Source: JBNNGK01 sp050268245 (GTDB lineage Bacteria; Pseudomonadota; Gammaproteobacteria; Enterobacterales; Enterobacteriaceae). From it: a DNA stretch of 64,000 nt. The first letter of the stretch is position 1. Each line of letters begins with the position of its first letter. Positions 30,517 to 39,654 of this stretch are shown here, piece after piece. The position numbers and the translations under genes are program-made. Where the stretch lies: NCBI RefSeq assembly GCF_050268245.1, contig NZ_JBNNGK010000002.1:124001-188000 (forward strand), in the 5' to 3' direction. The notes beneath the pieces were generated by a model, which was not told the origin of the DNA, made no database searches, and saw nothing but the letters and a program-made list of their open reading frames with translations.

Positions 30517-33180
30517 ATGAACAAATTTAAGATGAGTGCGCTTGCCGCACTGACGGCAACAGTCGGCATGTTAGGCAGTATTGGCAGTGCGATGGCCGAT
30601 CAACAGTTGGTCGATCAACTGAGCCAGTTAACGTTGAATATTAAAATGCTGGATAACCGCGCGGCGGATAACGGTGTCGATTGTGCCAAACTGGGTGCTG
30701 ATTGGGCATCGTGTAATAAAGTTTTGATTACGCTGGCGAATGATGGGCAAGATATTACGGGTAAAGACTGGGCTATTTTCTTTCACAGCCCGCGCCAGAC
30801 GCTAAAAGTAGATAACGAGCAGTTCACCATTACACACTTGACCGGCGATTTGTATAAGCTGGAGCCAACCGACAGTTTTAGCGGTTTCCCGGCCAACAAA
30901 GCGGTTGAAATACCGATCGTCGCTGAATATTGGCAATTGTTCAAAACGGACTTTTTGCCACGCTGGTATGCGACATCGGGTGATGCGCAACCTAAGATGC
31001 TGGCCAATACGGATACCGAAGATCTGGATCAGTTTGTCGCTCCTTTTACCGGTGACCAGTGGAAGCGTACCAAGGATGATAAAAATATCCTGATGACGCC
31101 CGCGTCACGTTTTGTTAAGAACGCCGAGTTAGAAACCTTACCGGCTAGCGCGTTACGTGGGCAAATCATCCCTACGCCGCTGGAGGTTAAAATTCATCAG
31201 CAAGACGCCGATTTGAGCAAAGGCGTTGCATTGGATCTGAGTGCGTTAAGTAAACCGGTCGCTGACGTGGTTAGCGCCCGGTTCGCCTTACTTGGCGTTG
31301 CTGAGGCTGAAGGCGGCTACCGCATCAAGACGGATATCAAGCCGAATGTATTTAAAGATAAACTGGCGGTGCCGGGAGCCTATGAGTTGAAAATAGGACC
31401 TAAGCAGGCGGTCATTACCGGTTTTGATCAGAGCGGAGTGTTTTACGGTCTGCAATCCATTCTGTCGCTGATACCGAGTGACGGTAGTAAAAATATCGCT
31501 ACGCTTGAAGCCAAAGATGCGCCGCGCTTCCAGTATCGCGGGGTGTTCCTCGATGTTGCACGTAACTTCCATCAGAAAGATGCCGTGTTGCGTCTGTTAG
31601 ATCAGATGGCTGCCTACAAGCTGAACAAATTCCATTTCCACCTAACGGATGATGAAGGTTGGCGAATTGAAATCCCAGGTTTACCCGAGCTGACGGAGGT
31701 CGGGAGCCAACGTTGTCACGACCTAAGCGAAACCACCTGTTTGTTGCCACAGTATGGTCAGGGGCCGGATGTGTACGGCGGTTTCTTCTCACGTCAAGAT
31801 TACATCGATATCATTAAATATGCGCAGGCGCGCCAGATAGAAGTGATCCCAGAGATCGATATGCCTGCTCATGCTCGTGCCGCTGTAGTATCGATGGAGG
31901 CACGCTATAAGAAATTACATGCGCAGGGTAAAGAGAAAGAAGCCGAGGAGTTCCGTTTGGTTGATCCAACGGATACCTCAAACACCACGTCGGTACAGTT
32001 CTTTAATCGCCAGAGCTACTTGAATCCTTGCTTGGATTCCTCCAACCGTTTCGTTGATAAAGTGATTGGCGAAATCGCGCAGATGCACAAAGAGGCGGGT
32101 CAACCGCTGAAAACCTGGCATTTCGGTGGTGACGAAGCGAAGAATATCCGTTTGGGGGCAGGCTATACCGACGTTAAGAACCCAGAGCCGGGCAAAGGCA
32201 TTCTCGATCAAAGTAAAGAAGATAAACCGTGGGCAAAATCGCAGGTTTGCCAAAACATCATTAAGGAAGGCAAGGTTGCCGATTTGGAACACTTGCCAAG
32301 CTACTTTGGTCAGGAAGTCAGCAAGCTGGTTAAAGCCCACGGCATTGACAGAATGCAGGCTTGGCAGGATGGTCTGAAAGATGCTGAGAGTGCCAAATCC
32401 TTTGCCACTTCGCGCGTCGGCGTCAACTTCTGGGATACCCTCTATTGGGGCGGTTTCGATTCGGTGAATGATTGGGCAAACAAGGGATATGAAGTCGTGG
32501 TTTCAAACCCGGACTACGTGTATTTAGATTTCCCGTATGAAGTGAATCCAAACGAGAGTGGCTACTACTGGGGGACTCGATTCAGCGATGAGCGTAAAAT
32601 GTTCAGCTTCGCGCCGGATAACATGCCGCAAAACGCCGAAACGTCTGTCGATCGTGATGGTAACTATTTTACTGCCAAGAGCGATAAACCATGGCCGGGT
32701 GCGTATGGTGTTTCCATCCAGCTGTGGAGTGAGATCGTGCGTACCGATACACAAATGGAATACATGATCTTCCCGCGTACGTTGTCGGTAGCTGAACGCG
32801 CCTGGCACCGCGCCAGTTGGGAACAGGATTATAAGGCCGGTCGCGAGTATAAAGGTGGGGAAACTCAGCTTGTCGATACGAAAAAACTGGATCGGGATTG
32901 GCTGCATTTCGCCAACCTATTGGGGCAACGTGAGTTGGCCAAGTTGGATAAAGGCGGTGTGAGTTATCGTTTACCGGTGCCTGGCGCACGTATTGTAGAT
33001 GGCACATTGGAGGCCAATATTGCCCTGCCTGGATTGGCTATCGAGTATTCCACCGACGGGGGGCAGCAGTGGTTGCGTTATGACAACAGTGCCAAGCCAG
33101 CCGTGGCCGGTGAAGTACACATTCGTGCGGTCAGCCCTGATGGCAAGCGATTCAGCCGGATAGAGTCAGTGAAGGCGTAA
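30517..33180 (+). CDS. ctb: Chitobiase (GH20 beta-N-acetylhexosaminidase)
   Basis: Hydrolyses chitobiose and short chitooligosaccharides to GlcNAc in the periplasm or at the outer membrane. It has 887 residues with a signal peptide of about 27 residues ending SAMA-D. Domain order: N-terminal carbohydrate-binding-like domain (about 30-180), GH20b domain (about 210-335), catalytic barrel (about 340-765) with HFGGDEAKN and the acid pair D539-E540, and a C-terminal Ig-like domain ending SRIESVKA. The D539/E540 numbering matches the S. marcescens enzyme. It is the third gene of chiPQ-ctb. It supplies GlcNAc for NagE. E. coli has no gene here. Confidence 0.96.
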   Translation: MNKFKMSALAALTATVGMLGSIGSAMADQQLVDQLSQLTLNIKMLDNRAADNGVDCAKLGADWASCNKVLITLANDGQDITGKDWAIFFHSPRQTLKVDNEQFTITHLTGDLYKLEPTDSFSGFPANKAVEIPIVAEYWQLFKTDFLPRWYATSGDAQPKMLANTDTEDLDQFVAPFTGDQWKRTKDDKNILMTPASRFVKNAELETLPASALRGQIIPTPLEVKIHQQDADLSKGVALDLSALSKPVADVVSARFALLGVAEAEGGYRIKTDIKPNVFKDKLAVPGAYELKIGPKQAVITGFDQSGVFYGLQSILSLIPSDGSKNIATLEAKDAPRFQYRGVFLDVARNFHQKDAVLRLLDQMAAYKLNKFHFHLTDDEGWRIEIPGLPELTEVGSQRCHDLSETTCLLPQYGQGPDVYGGFFSRQDYIDIIKYAQARQIEVIPEIDMPAHARAAVVSMEARYKKLHAQGKEKEAEEFRLVDPTDTSNTTSVQFFNRQSYLNPCLDSSNRFVDKVIGEIAQMHKEAGQPLKTWHFGGDEAKNIRLGAGYTDVKNPEPGKGILDQSKEDKPWAKSQVCQNIIKEGKVADLEHLPSYFGQEVSKLVKAHGIDRMQAWQDGLKDAESAKSFATSRVGVNFWDTLYWGGFDSVNDWANKGYEVVVSNPDYVYLDFPYEVNPNESGYYWGTRFSDERKMFSFAPDNMPQNAETSVDRDGNYFTAKSDKPWPGAYGVSIQLWSEIVRTDTQMEYMIFPRTLSVAERAWHRASWEQDYKAGREYKGGETQLVDTKKLDRDWLHFANLLGQRELAKLDKGGVSYRLPVPGARIVDGTLEANIALPGLAIEYSTDGGQQWLRYDNSAKPAVAGEVHIRAVSPDGKRFSRIESVKA

Positions 33181-33293
33181 GTGAGTAACGCCTCACCAGC
33201 GTGTCGGCGGGTGGGGCGGAGTGTGGTGAGTGAGAGCAGTAAGGCCGTATGGGTCGAAGTGTCGCTGCAATTGTTATCTTTTGACATGATTTC

Positions 33294-33318
33294 CCCCGGC
33301 GCGTCCGGGGATTTTTTT
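33294..33318 (+). terminator. Terminator of chiPQ-ctb
   Basis: CCCCGG pairs with CCGGGG around a 5-nt loop and is followed by a seven-T run. It lies about 115 bp after the ctb stop. Confidence 0.85.
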
Positions 33319-33334
33319 ACCCAAAAAAAGACAT

Positions 33335-33357
33335 AAAAAAACCGCCGTTGGGCGGTT
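33335..33357 (-). terminator. Terminator of fur
   Basis: On the reverse strand AACCGCC pairs with GGCGGTT around CAAC, running into TTTTTTT. It lies 22 bp after the fur stop codon. Confidence 0.85.
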
Positions 33358-33379
33358 CCTTGCGATAGATAAATTAGCG

Positions 33380-33826
33380 TTATTTTATGTTGTGCAGCGT
33401 GTCGTCTTCACGGCAATCCCCAATAGCGCAGTGGCCGTAGAGGTATAGGCTATGGTTGGTGAGTTTGATGCCGTGTTGCTTGGCAATGTCTCGCTGACGC
33501 GCTTCGATTGACTCATCACTAAATTCGATAACTTTGCCACAATCCAGGCAAATCAGGTGATCGTGGTGATGCTGTTGTGTCAGTTCGAAGACGGATTTTC
33601 CACCTTCAAAGTTATGGCGTGTCACAATTCCTGCGTCGTCGAATTGGTTCAGTACGCGATAAACTGTCGCAAGACCAATTTCTTCACCCATATCTATCAG
33701 TTTTTTATACAAATCTTCCGCGCTGACGTGATGGCAAGTCGGATCTTGCAGTACTTCCAGGATTTTGAGTCGCGGAAGCGTGACTTTTAAGCCGGCCTTC
33801 TTTAACGCGGTGTTGTTGTCAGTCAT
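33380..33826 (-). CDS. fur: Ferric uptake regulator Fur
   Basis: Iron-responsive repressor; Fe(II)-Fur dimers shut down iron uptake genes. It has 148 residues, the E. coli length. The N-terminal winged helix contains TLPRLKILEVLQ and the recognition segment GLATVYRVLNQFDDAG. The dimerisation domain carries the metal-binding QQHHHDHLICLDCGKVIEF cluster with CxxC, and a second cysteine pair in GHCAIGDC. It lies beside fldA, as in E. coli. Confidence 0.98.
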   Translation of the reverse strand: MTDNNTALKKAGLKVTLPRLKILEVLQDPTCHHVSAEDLYKKLIDMGEEIGLATVYRVLNQFDDAGIVTRHNFEGGKSVFELTQQHHHDHLICLDCGKVIEFSDESIEARQRDIAKQHGIKLTNHSLYLYGHCAIGDCREDDTLHNIK

Positions 33827-34154
33827 GCGGATTCAGTCCTGTTACTATGCTAATCAAGTTGAGGCATTTTTGCCTATGGCATCGGTCGGCACAAAGAATT
33901 AATTGCGTCTCATTATAGAACCGGTTGAGCTAAATAGAAACCGCCGGTTGTTAACAAAGATATATTCACACCGTTACATGTCACACATGCAACATCTTGA
34001 TGGGCGGGATAAACCGTAACGCTAGTCTACCTTGATGAGGGAAGAAGTTACAATTTTGTAGCTTCTATTGCTTCAGTTTGCGATGCCGATAACGGCCCTG
34101 CGCTCGTGATGCGTTTGCAGGGCCTGGATAAAACCGTTTTGGTTACAAAGCGGT
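33827..34154 (-). promoter_or_regulatory. fur promoter and leader with uof-like remnant
   Basis: On the reverse strand a perfect TATAAT (33912-33917) lies about 90 bp before fur; its -35 is weak. The frame that overlaps the fur start as CATGACTGA ends in codons for VTG-LNPHD, as in the E. coli uof leader peptide (VTGQIPHD) that couples to fur translation. It has no ATG or GTG; a TTG at 33857 would give only 12 codons. Between here and fldA lies a hairpin with arms GGCCCTGC / GCAGGGCC near 34096-34126, without a T-run. Confidence 0.45.
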
Positions 34155-34694
34155 TTAGCCGATGATATCAGCCAGGCTCAGTTCTTCACTAATCTGTTTG
34201 ACCCAAGCGCTTACGCGTTCGTCGGTCAATTCTGGCTGACGATCTTCGTCAATGGCTAAACCGATAAAGTGGTTATCGTCTGCCAAACCTTTCGAGGCTT
34301 CAAAGTGATAGCCTTTAGTTGGCCAGTGGCCAACGATCGCGGCACCGCGCGGCTCAATGATGTCACGAATGGTGCCCATTGCATCACAGAAGTACTCTGC
34401 GTAATCTTCCTGATCGCCACAGCCGAATAGCGCCACCAGTTTGCCGTTGAAGTCTATCTCTTCCAAAGTTGGGAAAAAATCGTCCCAGTCACATTGTGCT
34501 TCACCGTAATACCAAGTTGGAATACCGAGGAGCAGAATGTCGAATGCGTCCAGATCTTCTTTGCTGCTTTTGGCAATATCGTGAACTTCAGCCACATCGT
34601 CACCAAACTGCTGGCGAAGAATTTTTTGGATCATCTTTGCAATGTTTTCGGTATTGCCGGTGTCGCTGCCAAAGAAAATGCCTACGTTAGCCAT
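34155..34694 (-). CDS. fldA: Flavodoxin 1
   Basis: FMN-containing electron carrier that serves MetH, pyruvate formate-lyase activation and IspG/IspH. It has 179 residues. The phosphate-binding loop is GSDTGNTENIAKMI at about 9-22. FMN-stacking regions are IPTWYYGEAQCDWDDF and FGCGDQEDYAEYF. Residues ILRQQFGDD after the first helix are slightly longer than in E. coli (176 aa). The ATG at 34694 gives the family start; an upstream extension to 34718 is rejected. Confidence 0.96.
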   Translation of the reverse strand: MANVGIFFGSDTGNTENIAKMIQKILRQQFGDDVAEVHDIAKSSKEDLDAFDILLLGIPTWYYGEAQCDWDDFFPTLEEIDFNGKLVALFGCGDQEDYAEYFCDAMGTIRDIIEPRGAAIVGHWPTKGYHFEASKGLADDNHFIGLAIDEDRQPELTDERVSAWVKQISEELSLADIIG

Positions 34695-34922
34695 ATCGAA
34701 TATAACCTTTAAATTCAATTAATTACAATTTTGATGCCTGACGCTTGCACCGATACTGTTTAAAACAACCGTATGATAAAGACCCAAGTCTTATCAATAA
34801 AGGCGTATCATGCCAGAAATATACTCTGGGGTTTTATCGCGTTTATGCGATGCCCGAAGAGAATGATGCGGAGATGATCCGGCGTCATCCTTAACGCCAT
34901 GCCGCGTGTGCGGCTCATAAGA

Positions 34923-35210
34923 TCAAAGTTCTGGCTGTTCTTCGGCCAGCTTCGCCAGCAGCATTTGCTCGATAAGCTCGCTGCGGCTGATATTACGCTG
35001 TTCCGCCAGTTTGTTCAGAGCGTCCACCGCATCCGCGTTGATTTTCAGTTCCACACGCCGCAATCCACGTACTTTATCGCGCCGTAATTGATTCCGCTTA
35101 TTGATTCTAAGCTGTTCATCGCGGGATAACGGATTGGTTTTCGGGCGCCCCGGACGGCGTTCATCTGCGAACAGATCTAGCGTCGTGCGATCCGTTTGTT
35201 CTTTTGCCAT
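34923..35210 (-). CDS. ybfE: YbfE family protein (ribbon-helix-helix-like)
   Basis: Basic protein of 95 residues conserved in Enterobacterales between fldA and ybfF. It is listed as LexA-regulated in E. coli; role unknown. The N-terminus is rich in Arg and Lys (RRPGRPKTNPLSRDEQ). The C-terminal half, VELKINADAVDALNKLAEQR followed by NISRSELIEQMLLAKL, has the strand-helix-helix pattern of CopG/MetJ-type DNA-binding proteins. I could not find a clear LexA box upstream in this sequence. Confidence 0.88.
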   Translation of the reverse strand: MAKEQTDRTTLDLFADERRPGRPKTNPLSRDEQLRINKRNQLRRDKVRGLRRVELKINADAVDALNKLAEQRNISRSELIEQMLLAKLAEEQPEL

Positions 35211-35460
35211 AGGTAGCGGTACTGCAAGGGAGTTTGCATCAAAAAGCGTTTCACGCTTCAGGACGGTTCGGTTAATACAGTTCAGGTCGATACAACCTAA
35301 CCCAAATTCACCCCCAACCTAGCGTCTGACAGCACGCTGGGTATGGCGGCAAAATTATAGCGCGCCATATTACCCCAGCAGGTAGAGCAACGACAATGCT
35401 TAACTGCGGTGCAAAGGGGCTAAGCTGCGCTCTTAAGCGCGATTTTCCACCAATTGATGC

Positions 35461-36231
35461 TCAGACGTCGTTAAGAAAACGATGAATAGCGCGCAGTACG
35501 GCCTGCGGTTTTTCCGCATGTACCCAATGACCGGTGCCCGCAATTTCGTGTGCACGCGCCAGTGGGAACTGGCGGGCGATAGCATCGCGATAGCTGTTCT
35601 GCACATAAGGCGAAAGCCCGCCGCGGATAAACAGAATCGGATGTGGCCAAGCAGGCACCTCTTGCCAGCCAAGAATGGTTTCATAATGCTCAATGAGGAC
35701 CGGCAGGTTGAAACGCCATTCTCCCTGGTGGAATGATTTCAGTAAAAATTGGATCACCCCTTCTTCATCCAGCGTGTTCCGCATCAGCTCGGCTGCCTGT
35801 TGACGCTGTATGATACCTGCGGCGCTGACCGCGTTGAGCGCGGCAAAAATTCTATCGTGGCGGCGGGTTGTGTAATTCACCGGCGCTATATCAATCACCA
35901 CCAGCTTTTCAATACGCGATGGCGCTATCGCGGTTAACGCCATCGCGGCTTTGCCGCCCATCGAATGCCCAATGACAAGCGCTTTTTTAATCTTCAGATC
36001 GTTCAGCAACGTCAGCAAGTCCTGCGCCATTGCCGGATAATTCATTTCCGGCGAGTGTGGCGACAGGCCGTGGTTGCGCAGATCTACTTTGATTAGCGGA
36101 TGTTGCAGACTCAAATCGCGCGCCAACACGCCAAGGTTGTCCAGATTGCCGAATAAACCGTGGATCAGCACGATAGGCAGGGCGGTCGAGTGTTCAGCCG
36201 GTGCGGCTGACATTTGATAATGTAATTTCAT
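35461..36231 (-). CDS. ybfF: Alpha/beta-hydrolase esterase YbfF
   Basis: Cytoplasmic esterase with activity on acyl-CoA and short esters in E. coli. It has 256 residues. The oxyanion region is VLIHGLFGNLDN, the nucleophile elbow is GHSMGGKA with the catalytic serine near residue 93, and the catalytic histidine is in GTGHWVHAEKP near 236. The start MKLHYQMSAAP at 36231 matches the family length (E. coli 254); the frame stays open to 36348 upstream. The Shine-Dalgarno sequence is poor. Divergent from seqA. Confidence 0.92.
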   Translation of the reverse strand: MKLHYQMSAAPAEHSTALPIVLIHGLFGNLDNLGVLARDLSLQHPLIKVDLRNHGLSPHSPEMNYPAMAQDLLTLLNDLKIKKALVIGHSMGGKAAMALTAIAPSRIEKLVVIDIAPVNYTTRRHDRIFAALNAVSAAGIIQRQQAAELMRNTLDEEGVIQFLLKSFHQGEWRFNLPVLIEHYETILGWQEVPAWPHPILFIRGGLSPYVQNSYRDAIARQFPLARAHEIAGTGHWVHAEKPQAVLRAIHRFLNDV

Positions 36232-36517
36232 GGCGAAGTTCATGACCGAGAGACATTCTGTTAGGGTATCATACACATTCGGATGATGGGTGAGTGCCGC
36301 TGCGTTAGCCAAATAAAATGTGTTAATCATGGGCTGGGCAACCAACAACGGTGCGCCGGTATCGTTTGACGTGTGCCAGCGAAAGGGAATTAGTCTGCTT
36401 TTGCCATGTTAAGGCACATTGTTATGTCAGCCTTGACACTTTAACCTTATAATCCCATGGCTTGAATGCAGAGCCTGGTTTCAGGTTCTACGTAGAAAAA
36501 TACAGTACTGGATAAAG

Positions 36518-37054
36518 ATGAAAACTATTGAAGTCGACGAAGAACTTTACCGTTATATTGCCAGCCACACGCAACATATTGGGGAAAGTGCGTCCGATAT
36601 TTTACGGCGTATGTTGAAGTTTACCGCGGGCCAGCCGTTGCGTGCCGCAGTGAGCTCCGCCGCCTCTAGCGTGGAGCCGGAAAAGGCCGCCGCGCCACGC
36701 CCGCGCGATCGCGTACGCGCCATGCGTGAACTGCTGCTTTCGGATGAGTACGCTGAGCAGAACAAAGCCGTAAATCGTTTTATGCTGGTACTTTCCACGC
36801 TGTATACCTTGGATGCATCGGCATTTGCTGCCGCGACCGAGGCATTACACGGCCGTACCCGCACGTATTTTGCTGGCGACCAACAAACTCTGTTGGCAAA
36901 CGGCACGCATACTAAACCGAAACACGTTCCGGGCACCCCTTATTGGGTGATCACCAATACCAATACTGGCCGCAAACGCAGCATGATCGAACATATCATG
37001 CTGGCTATGCAGTTCCCGACGGAACTGACTGAAAAAGTCTGCGGTACTATCTGA
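36518..37054 (+). CDS. seqA: Replication initiation regulator SeqA
   Basis: Binds hemimethylated GATC sites, sequesters oriC and organises new DNA. It has 178 residues. The N-terminal oligomerisation domain ([19 protein letters not shown], 1-35) is followed by a variable linker (about 50-70) and the C-terminal DNA-binding domain, with the conserved segments [14 protein letters not shown] and [14 protein letters not shown]. It precedes pgm by 76 bp in the same orientation, the conserved seqA-pgm pair. Confidence 0.96.
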   Translation: MKTIEVDEELYRYIASHTQHIGESASDILRRMLKFTAGQPLRAAVSSAASSVEPEKAAAPRPRDRVRAMRELLLSDEYAEQNKAVNRFMLVLSTLYTLDASAFAAATEALHGRTRTYFAGDQQTLLANGTHTKPKHVPGTPYWVITNTNTGRKRSMIEHIMLAMQFPTELTEKVCGTI

Positions 37055-37130
37055 TTTAGCGAACAGCCCGTTACTGTGGCCGTGCGCTATCTATCGCCCG
37101 GTCCTAGATCGGGGAAAGGGAGATAGGTTG

Positions 37131-38774
37131 ATGGCGAATAATCCACGTGCCGGGCAACGGGCTCAGCAAAGTGATTTGATTAATGTGGCGCAGTTAACGT
37201 CGCAGTACTATGTGTTGCAACCGGAAACGGGCAATGCCGCCCATGCGGTGAAATTCGGTACCTCAGGCCACCGAGGCAGCGCTTTGCGCCACAGTTTCAA
37301 TGAAGCACATATTCTGGCCATCGCCCAGGCGATTGCAGAAGTGCGCCAGCAACAGGGCACCACGGGCCCATGTTACGTTGGTAAAGATACTCACGCGCTG
37401 TCTGAGCCTGCCTTCATTTCCGTCTTGGAGGTGTTGACGGCGAACGGTGTCGATGTGGTTATTCAAGAAAACAACGGTTTCACTCCGACCCCGGCCATTT
37501 CGCACGCGATCCTCACCTACAACCGCAAAGGCGGCGCGCAAGCCGATGGCATTGTCATCACGCCTTCGCATAATCCGCCAGAAGACGGTGGTATCAAATA
37601 CAATCCACCTAACGGCGGCCCGGCAGATACTAACCTGACATCAGTAATTGAAAAGCGCGCTAATGCGTTACTGGCTGTTCAGTTGCAAGGGGTACAACGT
37701 CAGTCACTGGATAAAGCCCGGAACAGCGGCCATCTGCATGCGCAGGATTTGGTGCAACCGTATGTTGAGGGGCTGGCGGAGATCGTCGATATGCCTGCTA
37801 TTCAACGTGCGGGGCTGAAACTGGGCGTGGATCCGCTCGGCGGTTCCGGTATCGCCTATTGGCAGCGTATTGGCGAGCACTACAAGCTGGATTTGACGCT
37901 GGTTAACGATGCTATCGATCAAACCTTCCGTTTTATGCATTTGGATCATGATGGCATTATCCGTATGGATTGCTCGTCAGAATCTGCCATGGCGGGATTA
38001 CTGGCACTTCGTGACAAGTTTGATCTGGCCTTTGCTAACGACCCCGACTACGACCGACATGGTATTGTCACGCCGAAAGGCCTAATGAACCCCAACCATT
38101 ATCTGGCGGTGGCGATCAACTACCTGTTCCAGCATCGTCCACAATGGGGGGCTGACGTCGCCGTGGGTAAAACATTAGTTTCTAGCGCGATGATTGACCG
38201 CGTTGTGGCCGATTTGGGGCGCAAGCTGGTGGAAGTGCCGGTCGGGTTCAAATGGTTTGTTGACGGTTTGTACGATGGCAGCTTCGGTTTTGGCGGGGAA
38301 GAAAGCGCGGGTGCCTCGTTCCTGCGTTTCGACGGTCAGCCGTGGTCTACGGATAAAGATGGCATCATCATGTGCCTGTTAGCGGCGGAAATCACGGCCG
38401 TGACCGGCGAAAATCCGCAGCACCATTATGATGAGTTAGCCGCACGTTTCGGAGCGCCAAGTTACAACCGTATTCAGGCGCCGGCGACACATGCGCAAAA
38501 AGCGGCGTTAGCTAAGTTGTCGCCAGAAATGGTCAAAGCCAGCACGCTAGCGGGGGATGAGATTACCGCGCGTCTAACCGCCGCGCCGGGCAATGGTGCT
38601 TCGATCGGCGGGTTGAAAGTCATGACCGACAATGGTTGGTTCGCCGCGCGTCCTTCGGGTACCGAAGAAGCCTATAAGATTTATTGCGAGAGCTTCTTGG
38701 GGGCGGAACACCGCGCCAAGATCGAGCAAGAGGCGGTTGAGATCGTCAGTGAAGTGTTAGCCTCAGCGAAATAA
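37131..38774 (+). CDS. pgm: Phosphoglucomutase
   Basis: Interconverts glucose-1-P and glucose-6-P for glycogen, UDP-glucose and trehalose metabolism. It has 547 residues (E. coli 546). The active-site phosphoserine lies in [13 protein letters not shown] near residue 146, the metal-binding loop is [13 protein letters not shown] near 306, the sugar loop is [11 protein letters not shown], and the phosphate-binding loop is [10 protein letters not shown] near 515. The ATG at 37131 is preferred to an adjacent in-frame TTG. Co-directional with seqA. The region downstream is highly unusual. Confidence 0.97.
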   Translation: MANNPRAGQRAQQSDLINVAQLTSQYYVLQPETGNAAHAVKFGTSGHRGSALRHSFNEAHILAIAQAIAEVRQQQGTTGPCYVGKDTHALSEPAFISVLEVLTANGVDVVIQENNGFTPTPAISHAILTYNRKGGAQADGIVITPSHNPPEDGGIKYNPPNGGPADTNLTSVIEKRANALLAVQLQGVQRQSLDKARNSGHLHAQDLVQPYVEGLAEIVDMPAIQRAGLKLGVDPLGGSGIAYWQRIGEHYKLDLTLVNDAIDQTFRFMHLDHDGIIRMDCSSESAMAGLLALRDKFDLAFANDPDYDRHGIVTPKGLMNPNHYLAVAINYLFQHRPQWGADVAVGKTLVSSAMIDRVVADLGRKLVEVPVGFKWFVDGLYDGSFGFGGEESAGASFLRFDGQPWSTDKDGIIMCLLAAEITAVTGENPQHHYDELAARFGAPSYNRIQAPATHAQKAALAKLSPEMVKASTLAGDEITARLTAAPGNGASIGGLKVMTDNGWFAARPSGTEEAYKIYCESFLGAEHRAKIEQEAVEIVSEVLASAK

Positions 38775-38790
38775 TACACTGACCGGCTAC

Positions 38791-38823
38791 CCCTCAAGCG
38801 CTGTTTTTTGCAGCGCTTGAGGG
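38791..38823 (+). other. 13-bp perfect hairpin after pgm
   Basis: CCCTCAAGCGCTG pairs perfectly with CAGCGCTTGAGGG around TTTTTTG, 17 bp after the pgm stop. There is no T-run after the stem, so it is not a classical terminator. It marks the left edge of the 129-bp tandem array, which begins at once. Confidence 0.75.
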
Positions 38824-39421
38824 TGATGATCACAACGTCTTAGCGTTATCCATTCAGTCTGCTCTTGCTCCAACCGCCAGTAGGAAACGACGGGCACTGA
38901 TTACGTCAACATTGGCTGACGCCGTAGTGGTCAGGCATGCCTGACCTAGGGTTGATGATCACGCCGTCTTAGCGTTATACATTCAGCCTGCTTTTGCTCC
39001 AACCGTCAGTAGGAAACGACGGGCACTGATTACGTCAACATTGGCTGATGTCGTAGGGGTCAGGCATGCCTGATCTGCGGTTGATGATCACGCCGTCTTA
39101 GCGTTATACATTAAGNNNNNNNNNNNNNNNNNNNNNNNNNNNNNNNNNNNNNNNNNNNNNNNNNNNNNNNNNNNNNNNNNNNNNNNNNNNNNNNNNNNNN
39201 NNNNNNNNNNNCGACGGGCACTGATTACGTCAACATTGGCTGATGTCGTAGGGGTCAGGCATGCCTGATCTGCGGTTGATGATCACGCCGTCTTAGCGTT
39301 ATACATTTAGCCTGCCCTTGCTCCAACCGTCAGTAGGAAACGACGGGCACTGATTACGTCAACATTTGCTGATGTCGTAGTGGTCAGGCATGCCTGACCT
39401 GAGGTTGATGATCACGCCGTC
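38824..39421. repeat. Tandem array of 129-bp repeats
   Basis: The marker TGATGATCAC recurs at 38824, 38953, 39082, 39277 and 39406. Three of the four intervals are exactly 129 bp, and the fourth contains an N run. Units hold GCCGTCTTAGCGTTATACAT, TAGGAAACGACGGGCACTG, ATTACGTCAACATT, and a palindrome TCAGGCATGCCTGA that extends to GGTCAGGCATGCCTGACC in the first and last units. Copies differ by only a few bases. 129 is divisible by three, but the best frame has a TGA inside the palindrome in every unit, so it is not coding. Between pgm and padR, where E. coli carries potE-speF nearby. Confidence 0.92.
39116..39211. other. Assembly gap (96 N) inside the repeat array
   Basis: The run of N interrupts one repeat unit. 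From the unit length, the missing piece should be 30 bp plus a multiple of 129 bp, and 96 fits neither 30 nor 159. The gap length is therefore a placeholder and the true copy number is unknown. Confidence 0.95.
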
Positions 39422-39530
39422 TGATGCCCTGAGAGTCGGCTTGACACACGGGGGGCGCTCCGTTGGCTAATACCACAACACTCCTATCGTCACGCCTTTC
39501 CAAATAACTGGTTTTATCAATATATTAAGG
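39404..39530. repeat. Dispersed intergenic element, pgm copy
   Basis: It aligns with 28028-28157 after glnS: TTGATGATCACGCCGTCTGATG, GGGGCGCTCCG, then CACGCCTTTCCAAATAACTGG, ending just before a terminator. Its first 18 bases (TTGATGATCACGCCGTCT) are also the start of each 129-bp unit, so the array seems to have grown at or in this element. Confidence 0.6.
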
Positions 39531-39554
39531 CGCTGTTGTTACAGCGATTTTTTA
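39531..39554 (+). terminator. Terminator at the end of the pgm downstream region
   Basis: CGCTGT pairs with ACAGCG around TGTT and is followed by ATTTTTTATT. It is the first convincing intrinsic terminator after pgm, about 760 bp beyond the stop in this assembly. Confidence 0.75.
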
Positions 39555-39562
39555 TTCATGCG

Positions 39563-39632
39563 ATTTAGATGTATCTAAATTAAGTTTTTTCTTGCTGATT
39601 TAGATATATCGATCTAAATTAGATATATCTAA
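39563..39632. promoter_or_regulatory. Cluster of TTTAGATATATCTAAA-type operators upstream of padR
   Basis: Three related palindromes: ATTTAGAT-GT-ATCTAAAT (39563-39580), ATTTAGAT-ATATCG-ATCTAAAT (39598-39619), and TTAGATATATCTAA (39619-39632). They end 22 bp before the start codon. PadR-family repressors bind such AT-rich inverted repeats and usually control their own gene, so these are probable autoregulatory sites. Confidence 0.75.
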
Positions 39633-39654
39633 AAATCAGTGAGAGGTTGATCTT

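Noticed and set aside
34774..34796. Fur box upstream of fldA (TGATAAAGAC...GTCTTATCA)
   Set aside because: The inverted repeat lacks the GATAAT hexamers of a Fur site; left unassigned.
35211..35340. LexA box upstream of ybfE
   Set aside because: Only a half-site-like CTGTATTAA is seen; no CTG-N10-CAG pair fits, although ybfE is SOS-linked in E. coli.
38824..39421. CRISPR array
   Set aside because: The repeating unit is 129 bp with no short repeat/variable spacer pattern, and no cas genes are near.
38824..39421. A protein with 43-residue repeats (129 = 3 x 43)
   Set aside because: Every unit has a TGA in the longest frame and stops in the others; no ribosome site precedes it.
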